The notes under the pieces: model-generated
Told to the model about the DNA's origin: nothing
Databases searched by the model: none
Seen by the model: the letters and a program-made list of their open reading frames with translations, nothing else
Part shown: one piece after another, positions 54,908 to 64,000 of the stretch
Layout of the letters: every line of letters starts with the position of its first letter
Numbering within the stretch: position 1 is the first letter of the stretch
Position numbers and translations under genes: made by a program
Assembly: GCA_903960915.1 (NCBI GenBank)
Contig: CAJCCO010000061.1
Coordinates: forward strand, 1 to 64,000
Origin: an uncultured beta proteobacterium
Lineage (GTDB): Bacteria > Pseudomonadota > Gammaproteobacteria > Burkholderiales > Burkholderiaceae_C
Direction: 5' to 3'
Length of the DNA: 64,000 bases

Positions 54908-55777
54908 ATGAAAATTGCACTGCTGGGCATCGGTCTGATGGGCGACCCCATGGCACGTCGCCTGTGCCAGGCTGGGCATGAGGTGCACGTCTGGAACCGC
55001 ACCGCCGCCAAGGCGCAGGCCCTGGCCGCCTGTGGCGCCCTGCCCCACGCGCTGGCTACGCAAGCGGTGGCCCACGCGGAGGTGGTGATCACCATGTTGG
55101 AAAGCGGTGCGGTCGTGCATGAGGTGCTGTTTACGCAGGGCGCAGCTAAGGCCATGCCCAAGGGCTCGCTGCTGGTTGACATGTCCTCCATTGCCCCGGC
55201 GCAAGCGCGCGAACAGGCGGCGCAGTTGCAGGCTCTGGGCCTGGCCTGTCTGGACGCCCCGGTTTCTGGCGGCACGCTGGGCGCCGAGCAAGGCACGCTG
55301 GCCATCATGGTGGGCGGGGAGGCGTCAGATCTGGCGCGTGCTGGCCCAGTGTTTCAAGCGCTGGGGCGCGCCACGCGGGTGGGCCCGCATGGCGCGGGGC
55401 AACTCGCCAAACTGGCCAACCAGATGATTGTGGGTATCACCATTGGCGCCGTGGCAGAAGCTTTGCTGCTGTGCGAAAAAGGCGGCGCCGACATGGCCCA
55501 GGTCAAGGAAGCCATCAGTGGCGGTTTTGCCGACAGCCGCATTTTGCAAGTACACGGCCAGCGCATGGTGGCGCGTGACTTTGCGCCCCGCGCCCGCATG
55601 ACCGTGCAACTCAAAGACCTGAAGAATGCCACCGCCACCGCCCATGACATTGGCTTTGACGCGCCCATTACACGCCTGTTTGAGTCGCTCTACAGCGACG
55701 GCATTGCGCACGGCCTGGGTGACCTGGACCACGCCGGGCTGTTTATGGAACTGGCACGGCGCAACGGCATGAAATAA
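54908..55777 (+). CDS. NAD(P)-dependent beta-hydroxyacid dehydrogenase
   Basis: The 289-residue protein belongs to the 3-hydroxyisobutyrate/tartronate-semialdehyde reductase family. It has the Rossmann motif IALLGIGLMGDPMARRL, the substrate loop DAPVSGGTLGAEQGTL and the catalytic Lys in GAGQLAKLANQMIVG. It is divergent from the hydrolase gene across 72 bp. The exact hydroxyacid cannot be deduced. Confidence 0.87.
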   Translation: MKIALLGIGLMGDPMARRLCQAGHEVHVWNRTAAKAQALAACGALPHALATQAVAHAEVVITMLESGAVVHEVLFTQGAAKAMPKGSLLVDMSSIAPAQAREQAAQLQALGLACLDAPVSGGTLGAEQGTLAIMVGGEASDLARAGPVFQALGRATRVGPHGAGQLAKLANQMIVGITIGAVAEALLLCEKGGADMAQVKEAISGGFADSRILQVHGQRMVARDFAPRARMTVQLKDLKNATATAHDIGFDAPITRLFESLYSDGIAHGLGDLDHAGLFMELARRNGMK

Positions 55778-55914
55778 GCCCGATAAAAAACCCGCCAGTG
55801 GCGCTCTGCGTGCCCTGGCCGTTCGGCCTTGAGCAGCGGGCTTGAGGTGTCGCAAGCCCCGCTTCACGGCAGACGGTTCAATCGTTGAAACGCCATCAAC
55901 GCCCGCCCCTTCGC

Positions 55915-57129
55915 ATGCGCCTGCCCCTGCAACCCCTGGTTGATACCTTGCACACCCACAGTGGCGTGCCGTTTGCCATGGAATTGGCCAACGGCAACCG
56001 CTACCAGGCCGGCACAGGCGAGCCTGCCTTCACCCTGAAATTTCATACCGACGCCGCGCTCATGGCCGTCTTGACGCGCGGCCACATGGGTTTGCTGGAG
56101 GCGTATTTCGACCAGACCGTGGACGTGATGGGCAACTTTGGCGCCGCCCTGGCGGCCGGCCTGGGCAGTGGGTTGGACCAGCACTTCAAGGCCTTCAGCC
56201 ATCTGGAAAACCAGCTGCATGAATTGCAGCACTCCAACCACCTCCTGACCCAAGCCAAGGCCAACGCACGCAGCCACTACGGCCTGGGCGCCGACTTCTA
56301 CAGCTTGTGGCTGGACGACCCCTTGCTCATGTACACCTGCGGCTACTGGCCTGAAGGCACGCGCACCCTGGAGCAAGCCCAGGCACAAAAAATTGACCAC
56401 GTGTGCCGAAAAATCCGTCTCAAGGCGGGCGAACACTTTGTCGACCTGGGCTGCGGTTTTGGCGGCTTCATGTTTCGCGCCCAGGCCACCTGCGGCGCCA
56501 CAGGCACAGGCATCAACACCACGCCGGAGCAGGTGCAGTGGCTACAACAAGCCATTGCGCGCCGTGGTCTGGGTGCGCAACTGAAGGTAGAAGAGGCAGA
56601 CTTTCGCGAAGCCGTTGGCGAGTACGACAAACTGGTCTCCATTGGTGTGCTGGAGCACGCCGGGCGCGACCAGCTGCAGGCGGTGCTTCAGGCGCATGCC
56701 CAATTGCTCAAACCCGGGGGGCTGGGGTTGCTGCACTTCATTGGCCATGTGGGGCCGCGCGAGACCGAACTCTTCATCCGCAAACATGTGTTTCCAGGGG
56801 GCTGGATTCCGGCCCTGTCCGAGGTGCTGACCGGACTGGAACAGTGTGGCCTGGAGATACTGGACGTTGAAAACCTGCGCCGCCACTACGCCTTGACGCT
56901 GGACGCCTGGGCGCAGCGCTTTGAGCAGCAATGGCCCGCTATTCAGGCGCTTGACGCGCAGCGCTTCGACGAGCGCTTTCGCCGCATCTGGCGCACCTAC
57001 CTGGTCGGTTGTGCCGAGATGTTTCGCGCGCCCTCGGGCTACACGCATTTGTTTCAAATTGTCTTTAGCAAAGGCAACACCACGCCGGCCAGTTACCCCA
57101 TGAGCCGGGCTTGGGTGTATGGCGCCTGA
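55915..57129 (+). CDS. Cfa-like SAM-dependent fatty-acid methyltransferase (TmsB/UfaA1-like)
   Basis: A 404-residue methyltransferase. Motif I is FVDLGCGFGGFMFRAQ, and Cfa-type residues are visible as YTCGYW, VLEHAG and LLHFIGH. Cfa enzymes transfer a methylene from SAM to the double bond of membrane phospholipids. The Tyr that binds bicarbonate in E. coli Cfa (AWYERF) is Ala here (AWAQRF). The gene overlaps a DHCR24-like flavoprotein by 11 bases, the pairing seen in actinobacterial 10-methylstearate synthesis, so I favour methylation over cyclopropanation. ATG 55915 is chosen instead of an upstream TTG. Confidence 0.83.
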   Translation: MRLPLQPLVDTLHTHSGVPFAMELANGNRYQAGTGEPAFTLKFHTDAALMAVLTRGHMGLLEAYFDQTVDVMGNFGAALAAGLGSGLDQHFKAFSHLENQLHELQHSNHLLTQAKANARSHYGLGADFYSLWLDDPLLMYTCGYWPEGTRTLEQAQAQKIDHVCRKIRLKAGEHFVDLGCGFGGFMFRAQATCGATGTGINTTPEQVQWLQQAIARRGLGAQLKVEEADFREAVGEYDKLVSIGVLEHAGRDQLQAVLQAHAQLLKPGGLGLLHFIGHVGPRETELFIRKHVFPGGWIPALSEVLTGLEQCGLEILDVENLRRHYALTLDAWAQRFEQQWPAIQALDAQRFDERFRRIWRTYLVGCAEMFRAPSGYTHLFQIVFSKGNTTPASYPMSRAWVYGA

Positions 57130-58495
57130 AGCGACTGCCGCCGAAGCAGCGCATGCTTTGCGGCGCGAAGCACTGCAGCGGGCTGTGCACGCCCTACACC
57201 CTGGGTTGGGCCAAAACGCAGCACCGCTGGGCCTGGTCAAACACAGCTCCAACCTGTTTCGTGACCGCCAGGAGGGCCACAAAAATCGGCTCGACCTGCA
57301 GGACTTTTGCCATGTGCTGGACATCAACCCCGGCGAGGGTTGGGTTGACGTGGAAGGCCTCACAACGTACGACACGCTGGTGACCCACACACTGGCGCAT
57401 GGCGTGATGCCCGCCGTGGTGCCGCAGCTCAAAACCATCACGGTAGGGGGCGCTGCCGCTGGGGTGGGCATTGAAGCCACCTCGTTCAAGGCAGGCTTGG
57501 TGCATGACACCGTGCTGGAACTCGATGTGCTGCTGCCTTCGGGCGAGGTGCTGCACTGCACGCCCCACAACGCGCACCAGGACCTGTTTTACGGCTTTCC
57601 GAACGCCTACGGCACCCTGGGTTATGCCTTGCGGCTGCGCCTGAAAACACTGCCAGTGCACCCATTCGTCAAGGTCAAGCACTTGCCCTTCACGCAACCT
57701 GCGGCGTTTTTCAAAGCGCTGGCTGATGTGAGCCAGAGTGGCGCGGCTTTTCTGGACGCCGTGGTGTTTGACCCGCAGCAACTGGTGATTAACGTGGGCA
57801 CCTGGAGCCACCACGCGCCCTGGCTGAGCGACTACACCGGGCAGCACATTTATTACCGCTCCCTGCCTGAAAAACCCATGGACTTCCTGACCGTGGCCCA
57901 CTACCTATGGCGCTGGGACACCGACTGGTTCTGGTGCTCCAAAAACTTCATGGCGCAGCATCCGCTGGTACGCCGCCTGCTCGGGCCGGAGCGGCTTAAT
58001 TCTCAGACCTACTCCCGTCTCATGCGCTGGAACGCCCGTTGGGGCATTTCGCGGGCGGTCACGCGCCTGCGCGGCCTGCATGCCGAATCGGTCATTCAGG
58101 ACGTGGACTTACCACTGGCCCACGCGGCCGAATTTCTTGACTTTCTGCAGCACGAGATTCAGATCAAGCCAATCTGGGTGTGCCCGGTGCGCGCGCCACA
58201 AGGCAATGGGCGCTTTGCGCTGTTCCCCCTGCCAGCCGGCCAACTGTGGGTGAACTTCGGTTTTTGGGACGTGGTGACCACCCAGCTACGTTGGGAGCCC
58301 GGCCATTTCAACCGCCTAGTTGAAGGCGAGGTGCTGCGCCTGGGCGGCCTCAAATCCCTGTATTCGGAGAGTTTTTTCACGCCCGAGGCGTTTGACGCGG
58401 CCTACGGCATGGCGCACTACCGGGCGCTCAAAGCCAAGTACGACCCCCAGGGCCAATTGCTGGGCCTGTACGAGAAGTGTGTGCTGCGCGGCTGA
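57119..58495 (+). CDS. FAD-binding oxidoreductase (TmsA/Rv0449c-like)
   Basis: A 458-residue PCMH-type flavoprotein of the delta-24-sterol-reductase family. The FAD region includes CHVLDINPGEGWVDVEGLTT, VVPQLKTITVGGAAAGVGIE and FPNAYGTLGYALRLR. In mycobacteria and Corynebacterium the adjacent flavoprotein and Cfa-like methyltransferase make 10-methylstearic acid, the flavoprotein reducing a 10-methylene intermediate. The translational overlap with the Cfa-like gene supports the same pairing here. It ends beside a degraded groEL fragment on the other strand. Confidence 0.83.
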   Translation: MAPEATAAEAAHALRREALQRAVHALHPGLGQNAAPLGLVKHSSNLFRDRQEGHKNRLDLQDFCHVLDINPGEGWVDVEGLTTYDTLVTHTLAHGVMPAVVPQLKTITVGGAAAGVGIEATSFKAGLVHDTVLELDVLLPSGEVLHCTPHNAHQDLFYGFPNAYGTLGYALRLRLKTLPVHPFVKVKHLPFTQPAAFFKALADVSQSGAAFLDAVVFDPQQLVINVGTWSHHAPWLSDYTGQHIYYRSLPEKPMDFLTVAHYLWRWDTDWFWCSKNFMAQHPLVRRLLGPERLNSQTYSRLMRWNARWGISRAVTRLRGLHAESVIQDVDLPLAHAAEFLDFLQHEIQIKPIWVCPVRAPQGNGRFALFPLPAGQLWVNFGFWDVVTTQLRWEPGHFNRLVEGEVLRLGGLKSLYSESFFTPEAFDAAYGMAHYRALKAKYDPQGQLLGLYEKCVLRG

Positions 58496-58612
58496 TCTGG
58501 CCGGGTCAATCACCCCCATGGCCAGCAAATCGCCATAGGTGCGGGTGGCGGCGTTGACGCTGAACCCCGGCTCGCTGGCCTCGTCATGAAAAATCAATTG
58601 TTTAGGATTCAT
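58493..58612 (-). pseudogene. Degraded groEL fragment
   Basis: Minus-strand sequence from 58612 begins MNPKQLIFHDEASEPG and then reads FSVNAATRTYGDLLAMGVID before it runs into the end of the flavoprotein gene. NAAT-x-x-YGDL and GVIDPA are hallmark residues of the GroEL C-terminal region. About 25 codons remain, with no upstream body, so this is a relic. The rest of the gap 58613-58751 shows no gene. Confidence 0.6.
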
Positions 58613-58751
58613 GCCGGCCTTCAATGTTCAGACAGCCAGACTCTGTAAAAGCGGCCCCGCCAGCGGCCCTGCGATAACGCAAGCCTGCGGTTGAAGTTAG
58701 CCCAGAGGCCTGGTTACATCACGCCTCGCAGCGCCTTGCAGCACCTTGCAA

Positions 58752-60254
58752 TTAATGCGCTTGGCCCATGCGTTGCCAGGCCAGGCTTAGGGCCTGAATG
58801 CCCGGCTCAATCTGCCCGCCCGCAATGGCCGAGTAACCGAGCCTGAAATAAGGCGACGGGCGCGCTGGCGCTTTGTTGAAAAAAATGTCACCCGGCTCAA
58901 TCAACACGCCTTGGCGGGCGCACTGTTCGGTCAGCGCCTGCGCGTCCAGCTGGGGCGGGCCTTGCACCCAGGCACCCGAGCCACCTGTTGAAGGCATCAC
59001 AGAAAAGCCCGGCAGGTGCTGCGCCATGGCGCCCAACAGGGCTTCACGGCGCTCCCGGTAGGTGACATTGAGCTTGCGGATAAAGGCGTCATGGTGGCCC
59101 TGGGCAATGAACAGGGCCGCAATGTGCGCGTTGTTGGCGGGCGCGTGGCGCATGATCAACCGGCGCAGGGCGCGCAACTCCCGAATCAACTCGGCCGGCG
59201 CCACGATGAAGCCAATGCGCAACCCATGGGCCAGCGTTTTGGACAAGCTGCCCAGGTAAATGACACGGCCTTCGGTGTCCATGCTTTTGAGCGCCGGCAG
59301 CGGTCGGCCAGAAAAGTTGAGTTCGCTTTCATGGTCGTCCTCAAACAGCACCATGTCGCGCTTGCTGGCCAGCGCCAAGATTTCCTGGCGCCGCGCCAAA
59401 GACATGGTGACCGTGGTGGGGCATTGGTGGCTGGGCGTCACATAGGCATAGGCGCACTGAGCCAGCGCCCGCGAGGGCAGCAGCCCATCGGCGTCGATGG
59501 GCAAGGCCCGTACCCGGTCGCTGCGGAGTTGAAAGTTGTTGCGGGCATCTGGGTAGCCCGGGTCTTCAATGCCGACAACCGTCTGGCGGTCCAGCAGCAC
59601 ATTGGCTAACAAATAACAGGCCATCTGGGCGCCAGCGGTGACCAGAATTTCATCGCGCCGGGCCATGATGCCGCGCGCCGGCAGCAGGCGGTGCTGTATT
59701 TGCTCCACCAGCACATCGGTGTCGCGGTCCAAATGGTCTTGCGACCATTTTTTCACCGCTGGCAAAAACAGGGCCTGGTGGGCGCACGAGCGCCAGTCTT
59801 TCAAGGGCATCAGGCTGGGGTCAAACTGGCCGTACACAAACGGGTATTTGAAGTCCTGCCAGTTGGACGGTTTGTTGATGTTGCGCTGTTGCGCCACGCC
59901 GCTGACCAGGCGGTCCTTCCATTGCAGATCAACCGCCTTGGGCAGCAAAAAGCTGGCGCTGCTGGCTTGTCCCATCAGAATATCGGCATTCACCACCAGG
60001 CCGCTGCGCGGGTGCGAGATCAGAAAGCCCTTGTCCACCAGCACCTGCTGAGCCAAAGAGACGGTATTGCGCGACACCCCCAAGGCCTCTGCCAGCGCCC
60101 GGCTGGTGGGCACCTTGGCGCCAGGTGGCACCAGCCCCATCAGAATGCTGTGGATCATCATCTCCTTGACGCGGCCCTGCAAGGTGCTGCTGCTGCTGGC
60201 AAATTGCGGAAACAGTTTGACCCAGATGCCGGTGACTTCCTGTTTGTTTCGCAT
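58752..60254 (-). CDS. MocR-type GntR/aminotransferase regulator
   Basis: The 500-residue protein joins an N-terminal GntR winged helix (about residues 20-85; KVPTSRALAEALGVSRNTVS) to a fold-type I aminotransferase-like domain, with the PLP lysine in YLGSLSKTLAHGLRIGF and VGIEDPGYPDARNN. MocR proteins sense amines or amino acids through PLP (TauR and PdxR are examples). It diverges from the HisD/HpsN-like gene and probably controls it through the AGCAGTT repeats. ATG 60254 follows a GGTCCCCC segment. Confidence 0.9.
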   Translation of the reverse strand: MRNKQEVTGIWVKLFPQFASSSSTLQGRVKEMMIHSILMGLVPPGAKVPTSRALAEALGVSRNTVSLAQQVLVDKGFLISHPRSGLVVNADILMGQASSASFLLPKAVDLQWKDRLVSGVAQQRNINKPSNWQDFKYPFVYGQFDPSLMPLKDWRSCAHQALFLPAVKKWSQDHLDRDTDVLVEQIQHRLLPARGIMARRDEILVTAGAQMACYLLANVLLDRQTVVGIEDPGYPDARNNFQLRSDRVRALPIDADGLLPSRALAQCAYAYVTPSHQCPTTVTMSLARRQEILALASKRDMVLFEDDHESELNFSGRPLPALKSMDTEGRVIYLGSLSKTLAHGLRIGFIVAPAELIRELRALRRLIMRHAPANNAHIAALFIAQGHHDAFIRKLNVTYRERREALLGAMAQHLPGFSVMPSTGGSGAWVQGPPQLDAQALTEQCARQGVLIEPGDIFFNKAPARPSPYFRLGYSAIAGGQIEPGIQALSLAWQRMGQAH

Positions 60255-60311
60255 GGGGGACCTTTCTGCGTGGCGGGCGGTGAATGCAGGCAAAACCAAC
60301 GAGGGTGGGGG

Positions 60312-60403
60312 AGCAGTTTAAGCAGTTGGCCACTGGCATCGAGATTTTATTTTGGCACCAAACTTAATTAGATCTGGCCCTTTTTTGATGTCACTGAACT
60401 GCT
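60312..60403. promoter_or_regulatory. AGCAGTT repeats, candidate MocR-regulator sites
   Basis: AGCAGTT occurs twice as direct repeats (60312-60318, 60321-60327) and once inverted as AACTGCT (60397-60403) in the 187-bp divergent region. Inverted and direct repeats of this kind are usual for MocR/TauR-type regulators. Confidence 0.6.
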
Positions 60404-60432
60404 TACGATGTCCGTCGATTACGTCTGTTTGA

Positions 60433-61761
<1,329 letters not shown>

Positions 61762-61831
61762 AGCCCGTTATCCGGTACAAAATACACGCTGGCCTTTTAA
61801 TACCTGACCCTCACCACTGCCCCAAGCCACC

Positions 61832-63088
61832 ATGACCCCTACTACGCCCCCACCACCCCAGGCGCTCTGGTTCGGCAAGGACATGAGCACGTCTGAACCC
61901 ATTCCCGAGGAAGCCATCGAACGGGCTGTGGCCCTGATGCGCACCGGCCGGCTGCACCGCTACGGCGAGCAGGGCAGTGGTTTTCCCGAGCCCTCACTGC
62001 TGGAGCAGGAATACGCCACCCTGGTGGGCAGCAAGTACTGCGTGGCGGTGAGTTCGTGTGGCGCGGCCATGTTCATTGCCCTGAAGGCGCTGGGCGTTCA
62101 ACCCGGCGATCAGGTGCTCACCAGCAGCTTTACCCTGGCCCCGGTACCGGGCGCCATCGCCCATGCCAACGCCCAAGCGGTGCTGGTGGAAACCACCGAA
62201 GACTTCACCACCGACCTGCAGGATCTGGCGAGCAAACTTCAAAGCAGCTCGGCCAAAGTGTTCTTGATCTCGCACATGCGCGGCCACATCACCGACCTGC
62301 AGGCCGTGCGCGCCTTGTGCGATGCCCACGGCGTGGCCGTGGTGGAAGACTGCGCCCACACCATGGGCGCGAAATGGGCCGACCGCTACACCGGCACCTG
62401 GGGCCGTATTGGTTGCTTCAGCACACAAACCTACAAACACATCAACTCGGGCGAAGGCGGTTTTCTGGTGACCGACGACGACGACGTGGCGGCGCAAGCC
62501 ATTCTCATGTCCGGCAGTTACATGATGTACGCGCAGCACATCTTGCGCCCTTCAGAAGAAGTGTTTGAGCGCTGGAAATACACCACGCCCAATTTCAGCA
62601 TGCGCATGTCCAACCTGGACGCGGTGTTGCTGCGCCCGCAGATCAGCCTGTTGGCGCAGCGCGCCCGCCAGTGGAACCATATTTACGCGCAACTGGCCCA
62701 GGTACTGGCGCAGGTACCGGGCATCAGCCTGCCCGCGCGCCATCCTGAAGAAAGCTATGTGGCCAGCTCCATCCAGTTTTCATTGGCGCTGCCAGCCCCC
62801 CAGGTGGCCCGTTTTGTGCAGGCCTGCCAGGCGCGCGGCTTGTATATCAAATGGTTTGGTCAGCCCACGCCCCAAGCATTTACCAGCAACTTCAGCCACT
62901 GGCACTACCTCGGGGACCAACCGCCCCTGACGCGCTCCATGGCGGTCATGCAGCATTTGCTGGATTTGCGCACCCCTATTTCGCTCACCGACGACGAATG
63001 CACCCTGATTGGGCAAATTGTTTCTCAAGCAGTGGCTGAAGCCCGGGCCGAAGCCGTAACGCCAGCCAACGCCCCCACCCTGCCTTGA
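61832..63088 (+). CDS. DegT/DnrJ/EryC1-family PLP aminotransferase
   Basis: A 418-residue aminotransferase of the sugar-aminotransferase family. Visible features are [19 protein letters not shown] for the PLP phosphate site, [13 protein letters not shown] with the PLP-ring Asp, and the Schiff-base Lys in [15 protein letters not shown]. Members usually aminate keto-sugars or keto-alcohols, so a role on a C3 hydroxy-keto sulfonate is conceivable. It lies 70 bp after the HisD-like gene and 73 bp before the CuyA-like gene, all in one direction. Confidence 0.8.
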   Translation: MTPTTPPPPQALWFGKDMSTSEPIPEEAIERAVALMRTGRLHRYGEQGSGFPEPSLLEQEYATLVGSKYCVAVSSCGAAMFIALKALGVQPGDQVLTSSFTLAPVPGAIAHANAQAVLVETTEDFTTDLQDLASKLQSSSAKVFLISHMRGHITDLQAVRALCDAHGVAVVEDCAHTMGAKWADRYTGTWGRIGCFSTQTYKHINSGEGGFLVTDDDDVAAQAILMSGSYMMYAQHILRPSEEVFERWKYTTPNFSMRMSNLDAVLLRPQISLLAQRARQWNHIYAQLAQVLAQVPGISLPARHPEESYVASSIQFSLALPAPQVARFVQACQARGLYIKWFGQPTPQAFTSNFSHWHYLGDQPPLTRSMAVMQHLLDLRTPISLTDDECTLIGQIVSQAVAEARAEAVTPANAPTLP

Positions 63089-63161
63089 TGCGCCATCAGC
63101 ACCCCCCTTTTTTCAAGCCCCTTTTTCAAGCCCTATTTTTTCCCCAACCCGCAAGGACTCC

Positions 63162-64000
63162 ATGAAACTGACCACCTTCCCCCGCGTGCGCATTACCCAC
63201 GGACCAACGCCCCTGGAATTCATGCCCCGTCTGACTGAGGCCCTGGGCGGCCCCAACCTGTACATCAAACGCGACGACTGCACCGGCCTAGGCACCGGCG
63301 GTAACAAAACCCGCAAGCTTGAATTTCTCATGGGCGAAGCAGACGCTTTGGGTGCAGACACCATCATCACCCAGGGCGCGACCCAGTCCAACCACGCCCG
63401 CCAGACCGTGGCCATTGCCGCCAAGATGGGCATGGCCTGCGACATCCTGCTGGAAGACCGCACCGGCTTTACCTCTGAGGCCTACAAACACTCCGGCAAT
63501 GTGTTCCTCGATCAGCTTTATGGCGCGCGGGTGAAGGAATACCCGGGCGGCACCGACATGAACGCCGCCATGGAAGTACGCGCCGCCGAGCTGCGCGCGC
63601 AGGGCCGCAAACCCTACATCATTCCGGGCGGTGGCTCCAATGCTTTGGGCGCGCTGGGCTATGTGGTGTGCGCGCTTGAAATGGTGGACCAGTTCAACCA
63701 TCTGGGGCTGGACGTGCACGAGGTGGTGCATGCCACGGGCAGCGCTGGCACCCAGGCTGGTTTGGTGGCGGGTCTGGAGGGCACGCGCAGCGGCATCTCC
63801 GTGCTGGGTATTGGTGTGCGCGCGGCGCAGGCCGCACAAGAACAAAACGTTTACAACCTGGCGGTTAAAACCGCTGATCTGCTGGGCGTGCCGGGCGCGG
63901 TGTCGCGTGAAAGCGTCAAAGCCAACTGCGACTACGTGGGTGCCGGTTATGGCTTGCCCACACCCGGCATGGTGGAGGCGGTCACGATGTTGGCCCGCCT
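63162..64000 (+). CDS. cuyA: CuyA-like PLP lyase (L-cysteate sulfo-lyase or D-cysteine desulfhydrase), cut by window edge
   Basis: At least 279 residues, running off the window. It belongs to the ACC-deaminase/D-cysteine-desulfhydrase family: [20 protein letters not shown] with the PLP Lys in [10 protein letters not shown], then [15 protein letters not shown] and [26 protein letters not shown] and GGTDMNAAM resemble L-cysteate sulfo-lyase (CuyA), which cuts cysteate to pyruvate, ammonia and sulfite. The ATG at 63162 is 73 bases after the aminotransferase stop, with AAGGA just upstream. The context favours sulfonate over cysteine as substrate, but D-cysteine desulfhydrase remains possible. Confidence 0.75.
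   Translation, partial: MKLTTFPRVRITHGPTPLEFMPRLTEALGGPNLYIKRDDCTGLGTGGNKTRKLEFLMGEADALGADTIITQGATQSNHARQTVAIAAKMGMACDILLEDRTGFTSEAYKHSGNVFLDQLYGARVKEYPGGTDMNAAMEVRAAELRAQGRKPYIIPGGGSNALGALGYVVCALEMVDQFNHLGLDVHEVVHATGSAGTQAGLVAGLEGTRSGISVLGIGVRAAQAAQEQNVYNLAVKTADLLGVPGAVSRESVKANCDYVGAGYGLPTPGMVEAVTMLAR

Noticed and set aside
58316..58624. 102-codon minus-strand frame overlapping the flavoprotein end
   Set aside because: Only the first 40 codons resemble GroEL; the remainder is antisense to the flavoprotein gene, so no real gene is called, only a relic.

Overview
This 64 kb window has the gene content, high GC and gene order of a betaproteobacterium of the order Burkholderiales, most likely a Comamonadaceae relative of Rhodoferax or Polaromonas. 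The rpsA-ihfB-lapA-lapB-rfaE1-hldD order, the xseB-ispA-dxs block and the BPSS1780-family protein support this. The assignment rests on recognised protein families and synteny, not on a database search.

Region 1 (1-5,600) is core: the end of ribosomal protein S1, IHF beta, LPS assembly control (LapA/LapB), two heptose steps of LPS synthesis, a small exported helix-hairpin-helix protein and a fluoride channel. Region 2 (5,600-15,000) is a catabolic operon on the minus strand: a complete polyamine-type ABC importer, a three-subunit FeS/FAD amine or amino-acid dehydrogenase and an ALDH7-type dehydrogenase. A divergent IclR regulator faces it across two tandem palindromic operators. Region 3 (15,000-25,800) is a tungsten/molybdenum island: an AorABC-type tungsten aldehyde oxidoreductase with a MoaD-like protein and a small unknown, molybdate importer ModABC, tungstate importer TupABC and a ModE/periplasmic-binding-type regulator. 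Region 4 (25,800-31,000) looks acquired and partly decayed: a broken methyltransferase, a toxin-antitoxin pair, an intact type III-like restriction subunit and a frameshifted EgtB/SenA-like gene.

Region 5 (31,000-34,900) encodes a TRAP transporter with convergent terminators. Region 6 (34,900-55,800) is mostly housekeeping: dxs, ispA, xseB, polA, homoserine kinase, a UvrD-type helicase and GMP reductase. It also has a stand-alone Rieske oxygenase, a DMT exporter, a two-domain sulfurtransferase, a ZIP transporter, a dienelactone-hydrolase-type protein and a PhoD phosphatase. Region 7 (55,900-58,500) is a two-gene unit, a Cfa-like methyltransferase overlapping a DHCR24-like flavoprotein, which resembles the actinobacterial system for mid-chain methyl-branched fatty acids. 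Region 8 (58,750-64,000) has a MocR-type regulator divergent from a HisD/HpsN-like dehydrogenase, a DegT-type aminotransferase and a CuyA-like cysteate sulfo-lyase cut by the window edge. This is a plausible organosulfonate pathway.

The strongest candidates for something new are the sulfonate cluster, the methyl-branched lipid pair in a betaproteobacterium, and the tungsten island with a terminator-like hairpin between aorB and aorC. Several regulatory sites were read directly from the sequence. No CRISPR array, rRNA, complete tRNA or insertion sequence was seen.
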